Assembly (NCBI RefSeq): GCF_003097235.1
Contig: NZ_QEQQ01000012.1
Location: 62,001 to 126,000, forward strand
Direction of reading: 5' to 3'
Length of the DNA: 64,000 nt
Source: Pseudomonas sp. CC120222-01a
Lineage (GTDB): Bacteria > Pseudomonadota > Gammaproteobacteria > Pseudomonadales > Pseudomonadaceae
Shown: piece by piece, positions 57,183 to 64,000 of the stretch
Layout of the letters: every line of letters starts with the position of its first letter
Position numbering within the stretch: the stretch's first letter is position 1
Position numbers and translations under genes: made by a program
Notes under the pieces: generated by a model
Database searches by the model: none
Told to the model about the DNA's origin: nothing
Seen by the model: only the letters and a program-made list of their open reading frames with translations

Positions 57183-57830
57183 ATGCCATTTTCCAACGGT
57201 TTCCTCCTCAGCCTGTCGTTGTGCCTCGATATCGGCGTGGCCAACATCGCCATGATCACCCTGGCCATGCAGCGTGGTTTCTTCCAGGGATTCTGGCTCG
57301 GCCTGGGGACCTGTGTAGGCGACCTGGTCTATGCCATTGCGGCGCTTGCCGGCATGACCGTGCTGCTGCAGTTCGAGAGCGTGCGCTGGACCTTGTGGCT
57401 TGGCGGTTCGGCGTTGCTGGTGTGGTTCGCCATCAAAATGCTGCTGGCTGCCTGGCGTGGCGGGCACATGGAGGCCGGCGCGCAAGTGGTGGTGGAGTCG
57501 GGCTGGCGCGAGTTTCTGCGGGGCATCTTCCTGGCCATGTCGTCGCCCAGCGCCATCCTTTGGTTCGCGGCGGTCGGCGGCGTGCTGATAGCCCGCTCCG
57601 GCGGTGGCAGCCTGCTGGACGCAGGGCTGTTTCTTGGGGGCTTCTTCGCTGCCGGGCTGGTCTGGTGCATGGGCATTTGTGGCATCGCCAGCCATGGCGG
57701 GCGTTTGCTGGGGGACCGCCTGCTGACTTGGTCGTACCTGCTGTCGGCGGCGATTTTCTGCTATTTCGCGGTGTATGTGATCATCTCGGGCTACCGTGAA
57801 TTCATTCTCGCCAGCCCACCGCTTACCTGA
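57183..57830 (+). CDS. LysE-family amino acid exporter
   Basis: A 215-residue six-helix membrane protein of the LysE/RhtB family (SLSLCLDIGVANIAMITLAMQRGF at the start, GLGTCVGDLVYAIAALAG, then FLRGIFLAMSSPSAILWFAAVGG). The family exports amino acids or related compounds. The ATG at 57183 is the only good start after the hicB gene. The GyrI-like gene begins 10 bp after its stop, so the two probably share a transcript. Substrate unknown. Confidence 0.88.
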   Translation: MPFSNGFLLSLSLCLDIGVANIAMITLAMQRGFFQGFWLGLGTCVGDLVYAIAALAGMTVLLQFESVRWTLWLGGSALLVWFAIKMLLAAWRGGHMEAGAQVVVESGWREFLRGIFLAMSSPSAILWFAAVGGVLIARSGGGSLLDAGLFLGGFFAAGLVWCMGICGIASHGGRLLGDRLLTWSYLLSAAIFCYFAVYVIISGYREFILASPPLT

Positions 57831-57840
57831 GGCAACGGAC

Positions 57841-58317
57841 ATGACGCTGCAACCCATCTCCCCAGCGCGCTACGAAGACGGCCGTCAGCTCAACCTGGCC
57901 GGTTTGGCCGAACGTTTCAGCATGAGCGACCTGAGTGGGTTGCCATTGCTCTGGCAACGCTTCGCACCGCACCTTGGGCATGTGCCCGGGCAGCGCGATC
58001 ATGACAGTTATGGGGTCTGCTACAACCCCGACGAGCAGGGCGGTTTCGACTACCTGGCAGGTGTGGAAGTCAATGCCGACCAACCCATGCCCGACGGGTT
58101 CAGTACCTTGACGCTGGCACCCCAACATTACGCAGTGTTCGAGCACCATGGCAGCTTGCAATGCCTGAAGGCGACCTTCGATGGCATCTTCCAGTGGCTG
58201 CCACAGTCGGGTGAGCAGCAGGCCGATGCGGCCCTGTTCGAGCGCTACCCGGCCGGGTTCGATCCTGCCGACCCTCAGGCAGTGATGGAAATCTGGGTTC
58301 CCCTGCTGCGGAAATAA
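57841..58317 (+). CDS. GyrI-like small-molecule-binding protein
   Basis: A 158-residue protein of the GyrI-like/AraC effector-binding (SOUL/BRE) fold: RLNLAGL-type opening strand, LPLLWQRFAPHLG, YGVCYNPDEQGGFDYLAGVEV and the closing FERYPAGFDPADPQAVMEIWVPL. Stand-alone members bind hydrophobic small molecules or inhibit gyrase, but the function here is unknown. TGAGG precedes the ATG, which is 10 bp after the LysE stop. Confidence 0.85.
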   Translation: MTLQPISPARYEDGRQLNLAGLAERFSMSDLSGLPLLWQRFAPHLGHVPGQRDHDSYGVCYNPDEQGGFDYLAGVEVNADQPMPDGFSTLTLAPQHYAVFEHHGSLQCLKATFDGIFQWLPQSGEQQADAALFERYPAGFDPADPQAVMEIWVPLLRK

Positions 58318-58328
58318 TTCCGGCAGCC

Positions 58329-58355
58329 TGTCGATCTGCGCGACTACCGTTCGAC
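58329..58355 (+). promoter_or_regulatory. ECF42-type promoter
   Basis: TGTCGA at 58329-58334 and CGAC at 58352-58355, separated by 17 bp, match the ECF42 target promoter as I recall it (TGTCGA at -35, CGA(C/T) at -10). It lies 65 bp before an operon that ends in an ECF42-type sigma gene, so autoregulation is likely. Confidence 0.6.
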
Positions 58356-58419
58356 CATGAGCTGAAGGTACAAGACATCCTTGTGCCGAAACGCTCATGA
58401 ACGATCGGAGGAACACCCG

Positions 58420-58845
58420 ATGAACACGGCAGCCGAAAACGAAATCCGTCAGCTTATCGAACGCTGGATGCAGGCCGTGCGTGACCGTGACATTCCCGCC
58501 ATCACCGCGCCCTACGCCGACGACATCGTCGCCTTCGATGCCATCCAGTCACTGCAGTTCAAGGGCAAGGCCGCCTACCAGGCCCATTGGGAAATGTGCA
58601 TGAGCATGTGCCCCGGGCCCATGGTCTTCGAGCTTGCCCAACTGACCGTGCACGCTGACGGTGACCTGGGCCTGGCGCACTGGCTGAACCGCTGCGGCCC
58701 AGGGGATGACGAGAGCCAGTGCGGCTTCATGCGTGCCACCGTCGGGTACCGCAAGGTCGGCGGCCAGTGGCAGGTGATCCACGAACACTGGTCGGCACCG
58801 TTCGACATGGAAACCCAGAAAGCACTGTTCGATCTCAAGCCTTGA
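58420..58845 (+). CDS. SnoaL-like (YybH-type) NTF2-fold protein
   Basis: A 141-residue cone-shaped NTF2-fold protein (IRQLIERWMQAVRDRDIPAITAPYADDIVAFD at the start, VGYRKVGGQWQVIHEHWSAPF at the end). Relatives include ketosteroid-isomerase-like and polyketide cyclase enzymes; the substrate is unknown. GGAGG at 58408-58412 precedes the ATG. It is the first gene of the ECF42 operon. Confidence 0.85.
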   Translation: MNTAAENEIRQLIERWMQAVRDRDIPAITAPYADDIVAFDAIQSLQFKGKAAYQAHWEMCMSMCPGPMVFELAQLTVHADGDLGLAHWLNRCGPGDDESQCGFMRATVGYRKVGGQWQVIHEHWSAPFDMETQKALFDLKP

Positions 58846-58888
58846 TCGGCTATCGCCAAATGCACGTTGCCAACGCCTGGAGACGACC

Positions 58889-59233
58889 ATGAAATACCTG
58901 TGCCTGGTCTATTGTGACGAAGGGCTGTTGCACAGCCTGCCCGACAGTCCGGAAGACGCCGAATGCCTGGCCTACGCCGAATCGCTGCAGAGCTCCGGGC
59001 GCATCATCGCGGCGGAGGCGCTGAAAACCGTGCAGACCGCCACCACCGTGCGCATGCGCGCCGGGCGGATGAGCATCACCGATGGCCCGTTCGCCGAAAC
59101 CAAAGAGCAGCTCGCCGGCTTCTACCTGGTCGATGCCCGCGACCTCAACGAGGCGCTGAACATCGCCAAGGGCATCCCGGCGGCGCGAGTCGGCAGTGTC
59201 GAAGTGCGGCCGGTGCGCGAACTGCAACCCTGA
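58889..59233 (+). CDS. YciI-family (DGPF-motif) protein
   Basis: A 114-residue ferredoxin-like YciI/YCII protein with the ITDGPFAETKEQLAGFYLVD segment that carries the D-G-P-F motif. DGPF proteins are the typical gene partner of ECF42 sigma factors, and they are thought to sense or process a stress-related compound. It lies second in the operon, 43 bp after the SnoaL gene. Confidence 0.9.
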   Translation: MKYLCLVYCDEGLLHSLPDSPEDAECLAYAESLQSSGRIIAAEALKTVQTATTVRMRAGRMSITDGPFAETKEQLAGFYLVDARDLNEALNIAKGIPAARVGSVEVRPVRELQP

Positions 59234-59254
59234 CAGCAACGGAGAACAACCAGC

Positions 59255-59740
59255 ATGACCCTTGTCCAACCCGCGTCCGCCCAGCACGAGCTGTCCATCA
59301 GCCGCTTGATCGATGCCCCGCCTGCCAAGGTGTTCCGTGCCTGGACCGAGCCCGAATGGCTGATGCAGTGGTGGGGACCGCACGGCATGACCACCCCGGA
59401 ATGCGAGATGCAGCTATGGGTCGGCGGCCTTTTCCGTACCCTCATGCGCGCCCCGGATGGCTCCGAGTTCCCGACCCAGGGCGTGTTCCTGGAAATTGCC
59501 GCCCCGCGCCGGCTGGTGTTCACCGATGCCTTCGGGCCGGGTTGGGTGCCGTCGGACAAGGCCTTCATGACGGCGGTGATCAGCTTCGACGAAGAACACG
59601 GCAAGACCCGCTACACCGCCCGTGCCTGGCACTGGAATGCTGCCGACAGCCGCGCCCATGAAGAAATGGGTTTCCATCAGGGCTGGGGAGAGAGCCTGGA
59701 CCGCCTGGTGGAGGTCGTGACCCAGCGGATGCCTGACTGA
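59255..59740 (+). CDS. AHSA1/SRPBCC-family protein
   Basis: A 161-residue START-like protein (SRLIDAPPAKVFRAWTEPEWLMQWWGP near the start, MGFHQGWGESLDRLVEVV at the end), the standard AHSA1 pattern. The hydrophobic-cavity fold binds lipids or small aromatic molecules. It starts 21 bp after the YciI gene and overlaps the sigma gene by one base (TGATG). Its role is unknown. Confidence 0.9.
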   Translation: MTLVQPASAQHELSISRLIDAPPAKVFRAWTEPEWLMQWWGPHGMTTPECEMQLWVGGLFRTLMRAPDGSEFPTQGVFLEIAAPRRLVFTDAFGPGWVPSDKAFMTAVISFDEEHGKTRYTARAWHWNAADSRAHEEMGFHQGWGESLDRLVEVVTQRMPD

Positions 59741-60978
59741 TGGCGGAGCTGGCGCAGGTACGTGCCGAAGTCGAAGCGGTGTACCGGCGTGATTCGCGGC
59801 GCATCCTGGCGACGCTGATCCGCCTGCTGGGGGATTTCGACCTGGCTGAGGAGGCCCTGCACGATGCCTTCTTCATCGCCGTCGAGCGCTGGCAGCGCGA
59901 TGGCATCCCGGACAACCCGCGGGCTTGGCTGGTCTCCACCGGGCGGTTCAAGGCCATCGACGCATTGCGCCGGCGTGCCCGCTTCGACCGCTCCCAGGCC
60001 GACCTGATCATGCTGATCGAAGGCCAGGGGCAAGACCCCAGCGAAGAGGAGCTGCTGGCCGATGACCGCCTGCGGCTGATCTTCACCTGTTGCCACCCGG
60101 CCCTGGCGGCCGATGCCCAGGTACCACTGACCCTGCGCGAAGTCTGCGACCTGACCACCGAGCAGATCGCCCGGGCCTTCCTGCAAAGCCCCGCGACCAT
60201 CGCCCAGCGCATCGTCCGTGCCAAGGCCAAGATTCGCGATGCCGGCATTCCTTATCAGGTCCCGGAGCTGCATGAGCTACCCGAGCGCCTGGAGAGCGTG
60301 CTGAGGGTGATCTACCTGGTGTTCAACGAAGGCTATTCGGCGTCCTCGGGCGAGGCGTTGCTGCAACAAGACCTGAGTGACGAGGCGATCCGCCTCGGGC
60401 GCCTGCTGGTGCAACTGCTACCGGACGCCGAGGCGGTGGGATTGCTGGCGCTGATGCTGCTGCAGGCATCGCGGCAACGCGCGCGCAGCGATGCCGAGGG
60501 CAACCTGTTGCTGCTGGACCAGCAGGACCGCAGCCTGTGGGACCGCGAGCTGATTGCCGAAGGTTGCCAGCTGGTGCGCCTGGCCTTGGCCAGTCGCGCT
60601 TTTGGCGCCTACACCGTGCAGGCGGCGATCGCCGCCGTGCATGCCGAGGCGGTGACGGCTGAAGAGACTGATTGGGCGGAAATTGTCGGGCTATACGATG
60701 TGCTGCAACGGCACTGGCCGTCAGCCGTGGTGGCGCTCAATCGGGCAGTGGCACTGGCCAAACGCGACGGGGCGCAGGCGGGGCTGGACGCGGTGGAGGC
60801 GATTCTGGCAGCGGGAGAGTTGCGCGACTATCACCTGGCCCATGCGGCGCGGGCGGAGATGCATCGGCAGCTGGGGAATGTCGAAGAGGCGCGAGTGGCC
60901 TGGCAGCGGGCGCTGGAGTTGACTAGCCAAGAGCCGGAGCGGCGGCATATCGAAAGGCGATTGCGCGAACTGATGTAG
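59740..60978 (+). CDS. ECF42-type RNA polymerase sigma factor with C-terminal extension
   Basis: A 412-residue ECF sigma factor. Region 2 is about 10-75 (AVYRRDSRRILATLIRLLGDFDLAEEALHDAF, PRAWLVSTGRFKAIDALRRRA). Region 4 is about 115-170 (LTLREVCDLTTEQIARAFLQSPATIAQRIVRAKAKIR). A TPR-like extension of some 230 residues follows (DUF6596-like, ERLESVLRVIYLVFNEGYSASSGEALL, HWPSAVVALNRAVALAKRDG). The extension replaces an anti-sigma factor in ECF42 proteins and is required for activity. The operon lacks an anti-sigma gene. Its promoter carries an ECF42-like motif at 58329-58355. Confidence 0.93.
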   Translation: MAELAQVRAEVEAVYRRDSRRILATLIRLLGDFDLAEEALHDAFFIAVERWQRDGIPDNPRAWLVSTGRFKAIDALRRRARFDRSQADLIMLIEGQGQDPSEEELLADDRLRLIFTCCHPALAADAQVPLTLREVCDLTTEQIARAFLQSPATIAQRIVRAKAKIRDAGIPYQVPELHELPERLESVLRVIYLVFNEGYSASSGEALLQQDLSDEAIRLGRLLVQLLPDAEAVGLLALMLLQASRQRARSDAEGNLLLLDQQDRSLWDRELIAEGCQLVRLALASRAFGAYTVQAAIAAVHAEAVTAEETDWAEIVGLYDVLQRHWPSAVVALNRAVALAKRDGAQAGLDAVEAILAAGELRDYHLAHAARAEMHRQLGNVEEARVAWQRALELTSQEPERRHIERRLRELM

Positions 60979-60988
60979 AGGCTTTGCC

Positions 60989-61079
60989 GGCCTATTCGCG
61001 GGCACGCCCGCTCCCACAGGTATTGCGCTGCCCTCGATAGCTGCATCAATCCTGTGGGAGCGGGCTTGCCCGCGAAGAA
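60989..61079. repeat. REP pair (inverted)
   Basis: GGCCTATTCGCGGGCACGCCC... and ...GGGCTTGCCCGCGAAGAA, opposed units between the convergent sigma and MaoC genes. The two cores differ (GGGCAC versus GGGCTT), so the pair is imperfect. Confidence 0.85.
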
Positions 61080-61092
61080 TCCAACATTGATA

Positions 61093-61563
61093 TCAGCTGG
61101 CGACGAAGTTCGGCGGCGATACCAGCTCGACGGTCTGTTGCTTGCGCGGCGCGAGGATCTCGGCCACGCCCTCGACCACCAGCTCATCGTTCTGGTTGTA
61201 CACGTTGGTGGCGATACGCACCTTGAACTTCGGCAGTTTCTCGAGGATTTCCAGGCGCACGGTCAGGGTGTCGCCGATCTTCACCGGCTTCTGGAAGCTC
61301 ATCTGCTGGCCCAGGTAGATGGTGCCAGGGCCAGGCAGGGTGCAGGCCACTGCGGCGCTGATCAGGGCACCGCTGAACATGCCGTGGGCGATGCGCTCCT
61401 TGAACATGCTCTTGGCGGCGAATTCGGCATCCAGATGCACCGGGTTGTGGTCACCGGACATGGCGGCGAACAACTGGATGTCACGTTCTTCGACGGATTT
61501 CTCGTAGGTGGCCTTCTGGCCGACTTCAAGGGCTTCGTAAGGCGTGTTGGTGACCTGGGTCAT
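61093..61563 (-). CDS. MaoC-family (R)-specific enoyl-CoA hydratase (PhaJ-like)
   Basis: A 156-residue hot-dog-fold hydratase. The hydratase 2 catalytic Asp/His are D38 and H43 in AAMSGDHNPVHLD. The fold is closed by GTIYLGQQMSFQKPVKIGDTLTV. PhaJ enzymes turn trans-2-enoyl-CoA from beta-oxidation into (R)-3-hydroxyacyl-CoA, the monomer for medium-chain polyhydroxyalkanoate. In P. putida a MaoC gene beside a hydrolase and fadD genes has been called PhaJ4. It follows the alpha/beta hydrolase by 33 bp on the same strand, so the two are co-transcribed. Confidence 0.88.
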   Translation of the reverse strand: MTQVTNTPYEALEVGQKATYEKSVEERDIQLFAAMSGDHNPVHLDAEFAAKSMFKERIAHGMFSGALISAAVACTLPGPGTIYLGQQMSFQKPVKIGDTLTVRLEILEKLPKFKVRIATNVYNQNDELVVEGVAEILAPRKQQTVELVSPPNFVAS

Positions 61564-61596
61564 TGGGTTTCCTTAAGGGGCGGGCGAGGGCGCCTA

Positions 61597-62541
61597 TCAT
61601 TCACTGCGGGCAGGGCGGCCAAGGGCCAGCGCTTGCGCTAACCAAGCGAGGATATCAGCGGTGACCTCGTCACGGTTGAGTTCGTTGAGTACTTCGTGCC
61701 GCGCCTCAGGATAGACGCGCAGCTGTATATGTCGATTACCGGTCGCACGCAGGGCGTCGGCCAGATGGGTGAGACGCTTGCCGGCACTCACCGGATCACA
61801 TTCACCGCCAATCACCAGCATGGGCAGGTTCGGGTCGATCTGCGCGAGGTTGCGCGCCTGGCTGATCTGCGCCAGCCCGTGAAGCAGGTCGAGCCACAGC
61901 TGGTTGCTGCAGCGAAAGCCGCACAGCGGATCGTTGACGTACTTGTCCACTTCCGCCGGGTCACGGCTGAGCCAGTCGAACGCCGTACGGGGGGGCTTGA
62001 AGGCGTTGTTGAACGAGCCGAACGACAGCCACTCGATCAGTGCGCTCTTGCCCAGTGGCCCCTGGCGCCAGGCTTCCAGCCGTGCAATCAGGCGCGCCGC
62101 CCGATACAACGTGGCGGGCTGGAAGTTGGAGCCGCTGAGGATTGCCCCGTGCAGGCTGGCGCTGTGGTGCATGAGGTAGGCCTGGGCAATGTAGCTGCCC
62201 ATGCTGTGGCCGAACAGGAACAGCGGTGTGCAAGGGAACTGCTGGCCGATGTGCTGGGCCAGCAGGCCAAGGTCGTTGACCACGGCATTCCAGCCATGTT
62301 GCCGGGCGAACAGGCCGAGGCTGCCCTGCTCGGCGGTGCGCCCGTGGCCGCGCAGGTCCGCTGCCAGCAGGGCGTAGCCGGCATCGCAAAGGGCCTGGCC
62401 CAGGCGCTGGTAGCGACCGCCATGCTCGGCCATGCCATGCGCCAGCAGCACCACGGCCTTGACCGGTGTGGCCGGCAGCCATTGGTGCACGTACAGCCTG
62501 CAATGCTCGCTGGCAGGCAGCCAGAAGGCGTCATGGGGCAT
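61597..62541 (-). CDS. Alpha/beta hydrolase (monoacylglycerol lipase/lysophospholipase type)
   Basis: A 314-residue serine hydrolase. Nucleophile elbow GHSMG with S113, oxyanion motif LLAHGMAEHGGRY (about 32-44), GECDPVS for the acid and the closing PEARHEVLNE for the histidine. It resembles bacterial monoacylglycerol lipases and lysophospholipases; there is no signal peptide. The ATG at 62541 follows AAAGGA on the minus strand. It is upstream of the MaoC hydratase and divergent from fadD, so it probably acts in fatty-acid release or turnover. Confidence 0.88.
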   Translation of the reverse strand: MPHDAFWLPASEHCRLYVHQWLPATPVKAVVLLAHGMAEHGGRYQRLGQALCDAGYALLAADLRGHGRTAEQGSLGLFARQHGWNAVVNDLGLLAQHIGQQFPCTPLFLFGHSMGSYIAQAYLMHHSASLHGAILSGSNFQPATLYRAARLIARLEAWRQGPLGKSALIEWLSFGSFNNAFKPPRTAFDWLSRDPAEVDKYVNDPLCGFRCSNQLWLDLLHGLAQISQARNLAQIDPNLPMLVIGGECDPVSAGKRLTHLADALRATGNRHIQLRVYPEARHEVLNELNRDEVTADILAWLAQALALGRPARSE

Positions 62542-62647
62542 GGCGAATCCTTTGCGCGATGGTGACCCGCTCAGTGTATGCACAACCGGCCGAATTGCAG
62601 GAAGGGCACAAATAAGATTCACAATGTTAATGGCGGCACTTGGCGTA

Positions 62648-62706
62648 TATGCCACCTCGGGCATACCTGCTAACGTCGATTCAACGCCTTTTTGCCATCA
62701 GGCAAA
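62648..62706. promoter_or_regulatory. Two inverted repeats in the hydrolase/fadD gap
   Basis: TATGCC (62648-62653) and GGCATA (62660-62665) form a 6-N6-6 inverted repeat. TTTGCC (62691-62696) and GGCAAA (62701-62706) form a 6-N4-6 repeat. Both lie in the 210-bp divergent gap and may be operators for a fatty-acid-responsive regulator. I could not match either to the PsrA motif. Confidence 0.35.
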
Positions 62707-62751
62707 CGGGACAAGGAATCCCTACGGGCTCAGGCAGAGGAACAATAATAA

Positions 62752-64000
62752 ATGCAAGCCGACTTCTGGAATGACAAACGCCCCGAGGGCGTGCCTTCCA
62801 CCATCGACCTTCACGCGTACGCTTCGGTCGTCGAGGTGTTCGAGCGCAGCTGCAAGCGCTTTGCCGAGCGCCCGGCGTTCAGCAACCTGGGCTTGACCCT
62901 GAGCTACGCCGAGCTCGAACGCCATTCGGCAGCGTTCGCCGCCTGGCTGCAGCAGCACACTGACCTCAAGCCGGGTGATCGCATTGCGGTGCAGATGCCC
63001 AACGTCCTGCAATACCCCATCGCCGTGTTTGGCGCCCTGCGCGCCGGGCTGATCGTGGTCAATACCAACCCGCTGTACACCGAGCGCGAAATGCGTCACC
63101 AGTTCAAGGATGCCGGGGCCCGCGCACTGGTGTACCTGAACATGTTCGGCAAGCGCGTGCAGGAGGTGCTGCCCGATACCGGCATCGAGTACCTGATCGA
63201 GGCGAAGATGGGCGACCTGCTGCCTGCAGCCAAGGGCTGGCTGGTCAATACCGTGGTCGACAAGGTCAAGAAGATGGTCCCGGCCTATCATCTGCCCCAG
63301 GCCATTTCGTTCAAGCAGGTACTGCGCGAAGGCCGCAGCCTGACGCACAAGCCGGTGCCGCTGTCGCTCGATGACATCGCCGTGCTGCAGTACACCGGCG
63401 GTACCACGGGCCTGGCCAAGGGAGCCATGCTCACCCACGGCAACCTGGTGGCCAACATGCTGCAGGTGCTGGCCTGCTTCTCCCAGCATGGCCCGGACGG
63501 GCAGCGGCTGATCAAGGAAGGGCAGGAGGTGATGATTGCACCGCTGCCGCTGTACCACATCTATGCCTTCACCGCGAACTGCATGTGCATGATGGTGACC
63601 GGCAACCACAACGTGCTGATCACCAACCCGCGTGATATCCCCGGCTTCATCAAGGAGCTGGGCAAGTGGCGTTTTTCCGCGCTTCTGGGGCTGAATACCT
63701 TGTTCGTTGCGCTGATGGACCATCCAGGCTTCCGTCAGCTGGACTTTTCGGCACTGAAAGTCACCAACTCCGGCGGCACGGCACTGGTCAAGGCCACTGC
63801 CGAGCGTTGGGAAACACTCACCGGCTGCCGTATCGTCGAGGGCTACGGCCTGACCGAAACCTCGCCGGTGGCCAGCACCAACCCCTACGGCCAGCTGGCG
63901 CGGCTGGGCACGGTGGGCATGCCGGTGCCGGGCACGGTGTTCAAGGTCATCGATGATGACGGCAACGAACAGCCGCTGGGTGAACGCGGCGAGCTGTGCA
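62752..64000 (+). CDS. fadD: Long-chain fatty acid-CoA ligase FadD (3' end outside window)
   Basis: Activates long-chain fatty acids to acyl-CoA for beta-oxidation, at the inner face of the membrane. The visible 416 residues begin MQADFWNDKRPEGVPSTIDL after AGAGGAAC. They contain the AMP-binding P-loop YTGGTTGLAKGA (214-225), PLPLYHIYAFT and GYGLTETSPV, in the usual order. E. coli FadD has about 560 residues, so the C-terminal domain lies beyond the window. P. putida typically has two fadD genes in tandem; only the start of this one is seen, and its partner would be downstream. Confidence 0.93.
   Translation, partial: MQADFWNDKRPEGVPSTIDLHAYASVVEVFERSCKRFAERPAFSNLGLTLSYAELERHSAAFAAWLQQHTDLKPGDRIAVQMPNVLQYPIAVFGALRAGLIVVNTNPLYTEREMRHQFKDAGARALVYLNMFGKRVQEVLPDTGIEYLIEAKMGDLLPAAKGWLVNTVVDKVKKMVPAYHLPQAISFKQVLREGRSLTHKPVPLSLDDIAVLQYTGGTTGLAKGAMLTHGNLVANMLQVLACFSQHGPDGQRLIKEGQEVMIAPLPLYHIYAFTANCMCMMVTGNHNVLITNPRDIPGFIKELGKWRFSALLGLNTLFVALMDHPGFRQLDFSALKVTNSGGTALVKATAERWETLTGCRIVEGYGLTETSPVASTNPYGQLARLGTVGMPVPGTVFKVIDDDGNEQPLGERGELC

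Overview
The window reads as chromosomal DNA of a fluorescent pseudomonad of the Pseudomonas putida group. The grounds are GC-rich coding with strong third-position G/C bias, typical Pseudomonas proteins throughout (AceK, CvfB, YcgL, YcgN, PtrB, PhaJ-like MaoC next to FadD), and many paired REP palindromes of the P. putida type in gaps downstream of genes. From memory, unverified here, the order aceK - cysK - rnd - moaA and the maoC/hydrolase/fadD end resembles one stretch of the KT2440 chromosome. I see no phage, insertion sequence, CRISPR array, tRNA or rRNA. The only mobile-type module is a hicAB toxin-antitoxin pair.

Layout. 1-3.7 kb: an amino-acid permease cut by the window edge, a PAS-AraC regulator and a LysR regulator. 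2.2-8.4 kb: a molybdopterin locus (LysR, moaB, moaA with a bestrophin channel, and an FdhF/YdeP-type molybdo-oxidoreductase), where moaB and the oxidoreductase share a promoter-proximal box. 8.5-10.3 kb: an Lrp regulator divergent from a cystathionine/methionine-type PLP enzyme, with two AT-rich palindromes between. 10.4-18.4 kb: housekeeping and conserved genes (EptA, RNase D, YcgL, dehydrogenase, nitroreductase, YcgN) and a metallopeptidase-like protein without its zinc motif. 18.6-26.5 kb: a GabP permease, then a GntR / FAD oxidoreductase / MFS / DapA-family / aldehyde dehydrogenase catabolic cluster. 26.6-32 kb: RNA methylase, YajD, PtrB and a group of membrane and amidotransferase genes. 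32.2-36.9 kb: LysR, MFS transporter and PxpABC (5-oxoproline hydrolysis). 37-45 kb: VWA/MoxR pair, DUF748 protein, CysK, LpxO and two DMT exporters, the first preceded by a promoter and a small ORF with two Pro-Pro-Pro motifs. 45.3-55.5 kb: AceK, a lipoprotein, CvfB, a beta-helix protein, CsbD, BrkB-type membrane protein with peptide deformylase, DUF2790 protein and a MocR regulator. 55.5-64 kb: a threonine-dehydratase-like enzyme, hicAB, LysE exporter, an ECF42-type sigma factor operon, and a lipid segment (MaoC hydratase, alpha/beta hydrolase, FadD cut by the window end).

The parts most worth a second look are the probable leader peptide upstream of the DMT exporter at 42.6 kb, the ECF42 operon with a matching promoter at 58.3 kb, the molybdopterin locus with its shared box, the catabolic cluster of unknown substrate at 20-26.5 kb, and the MocR direct repeats that overlap the regulator's own start codon.
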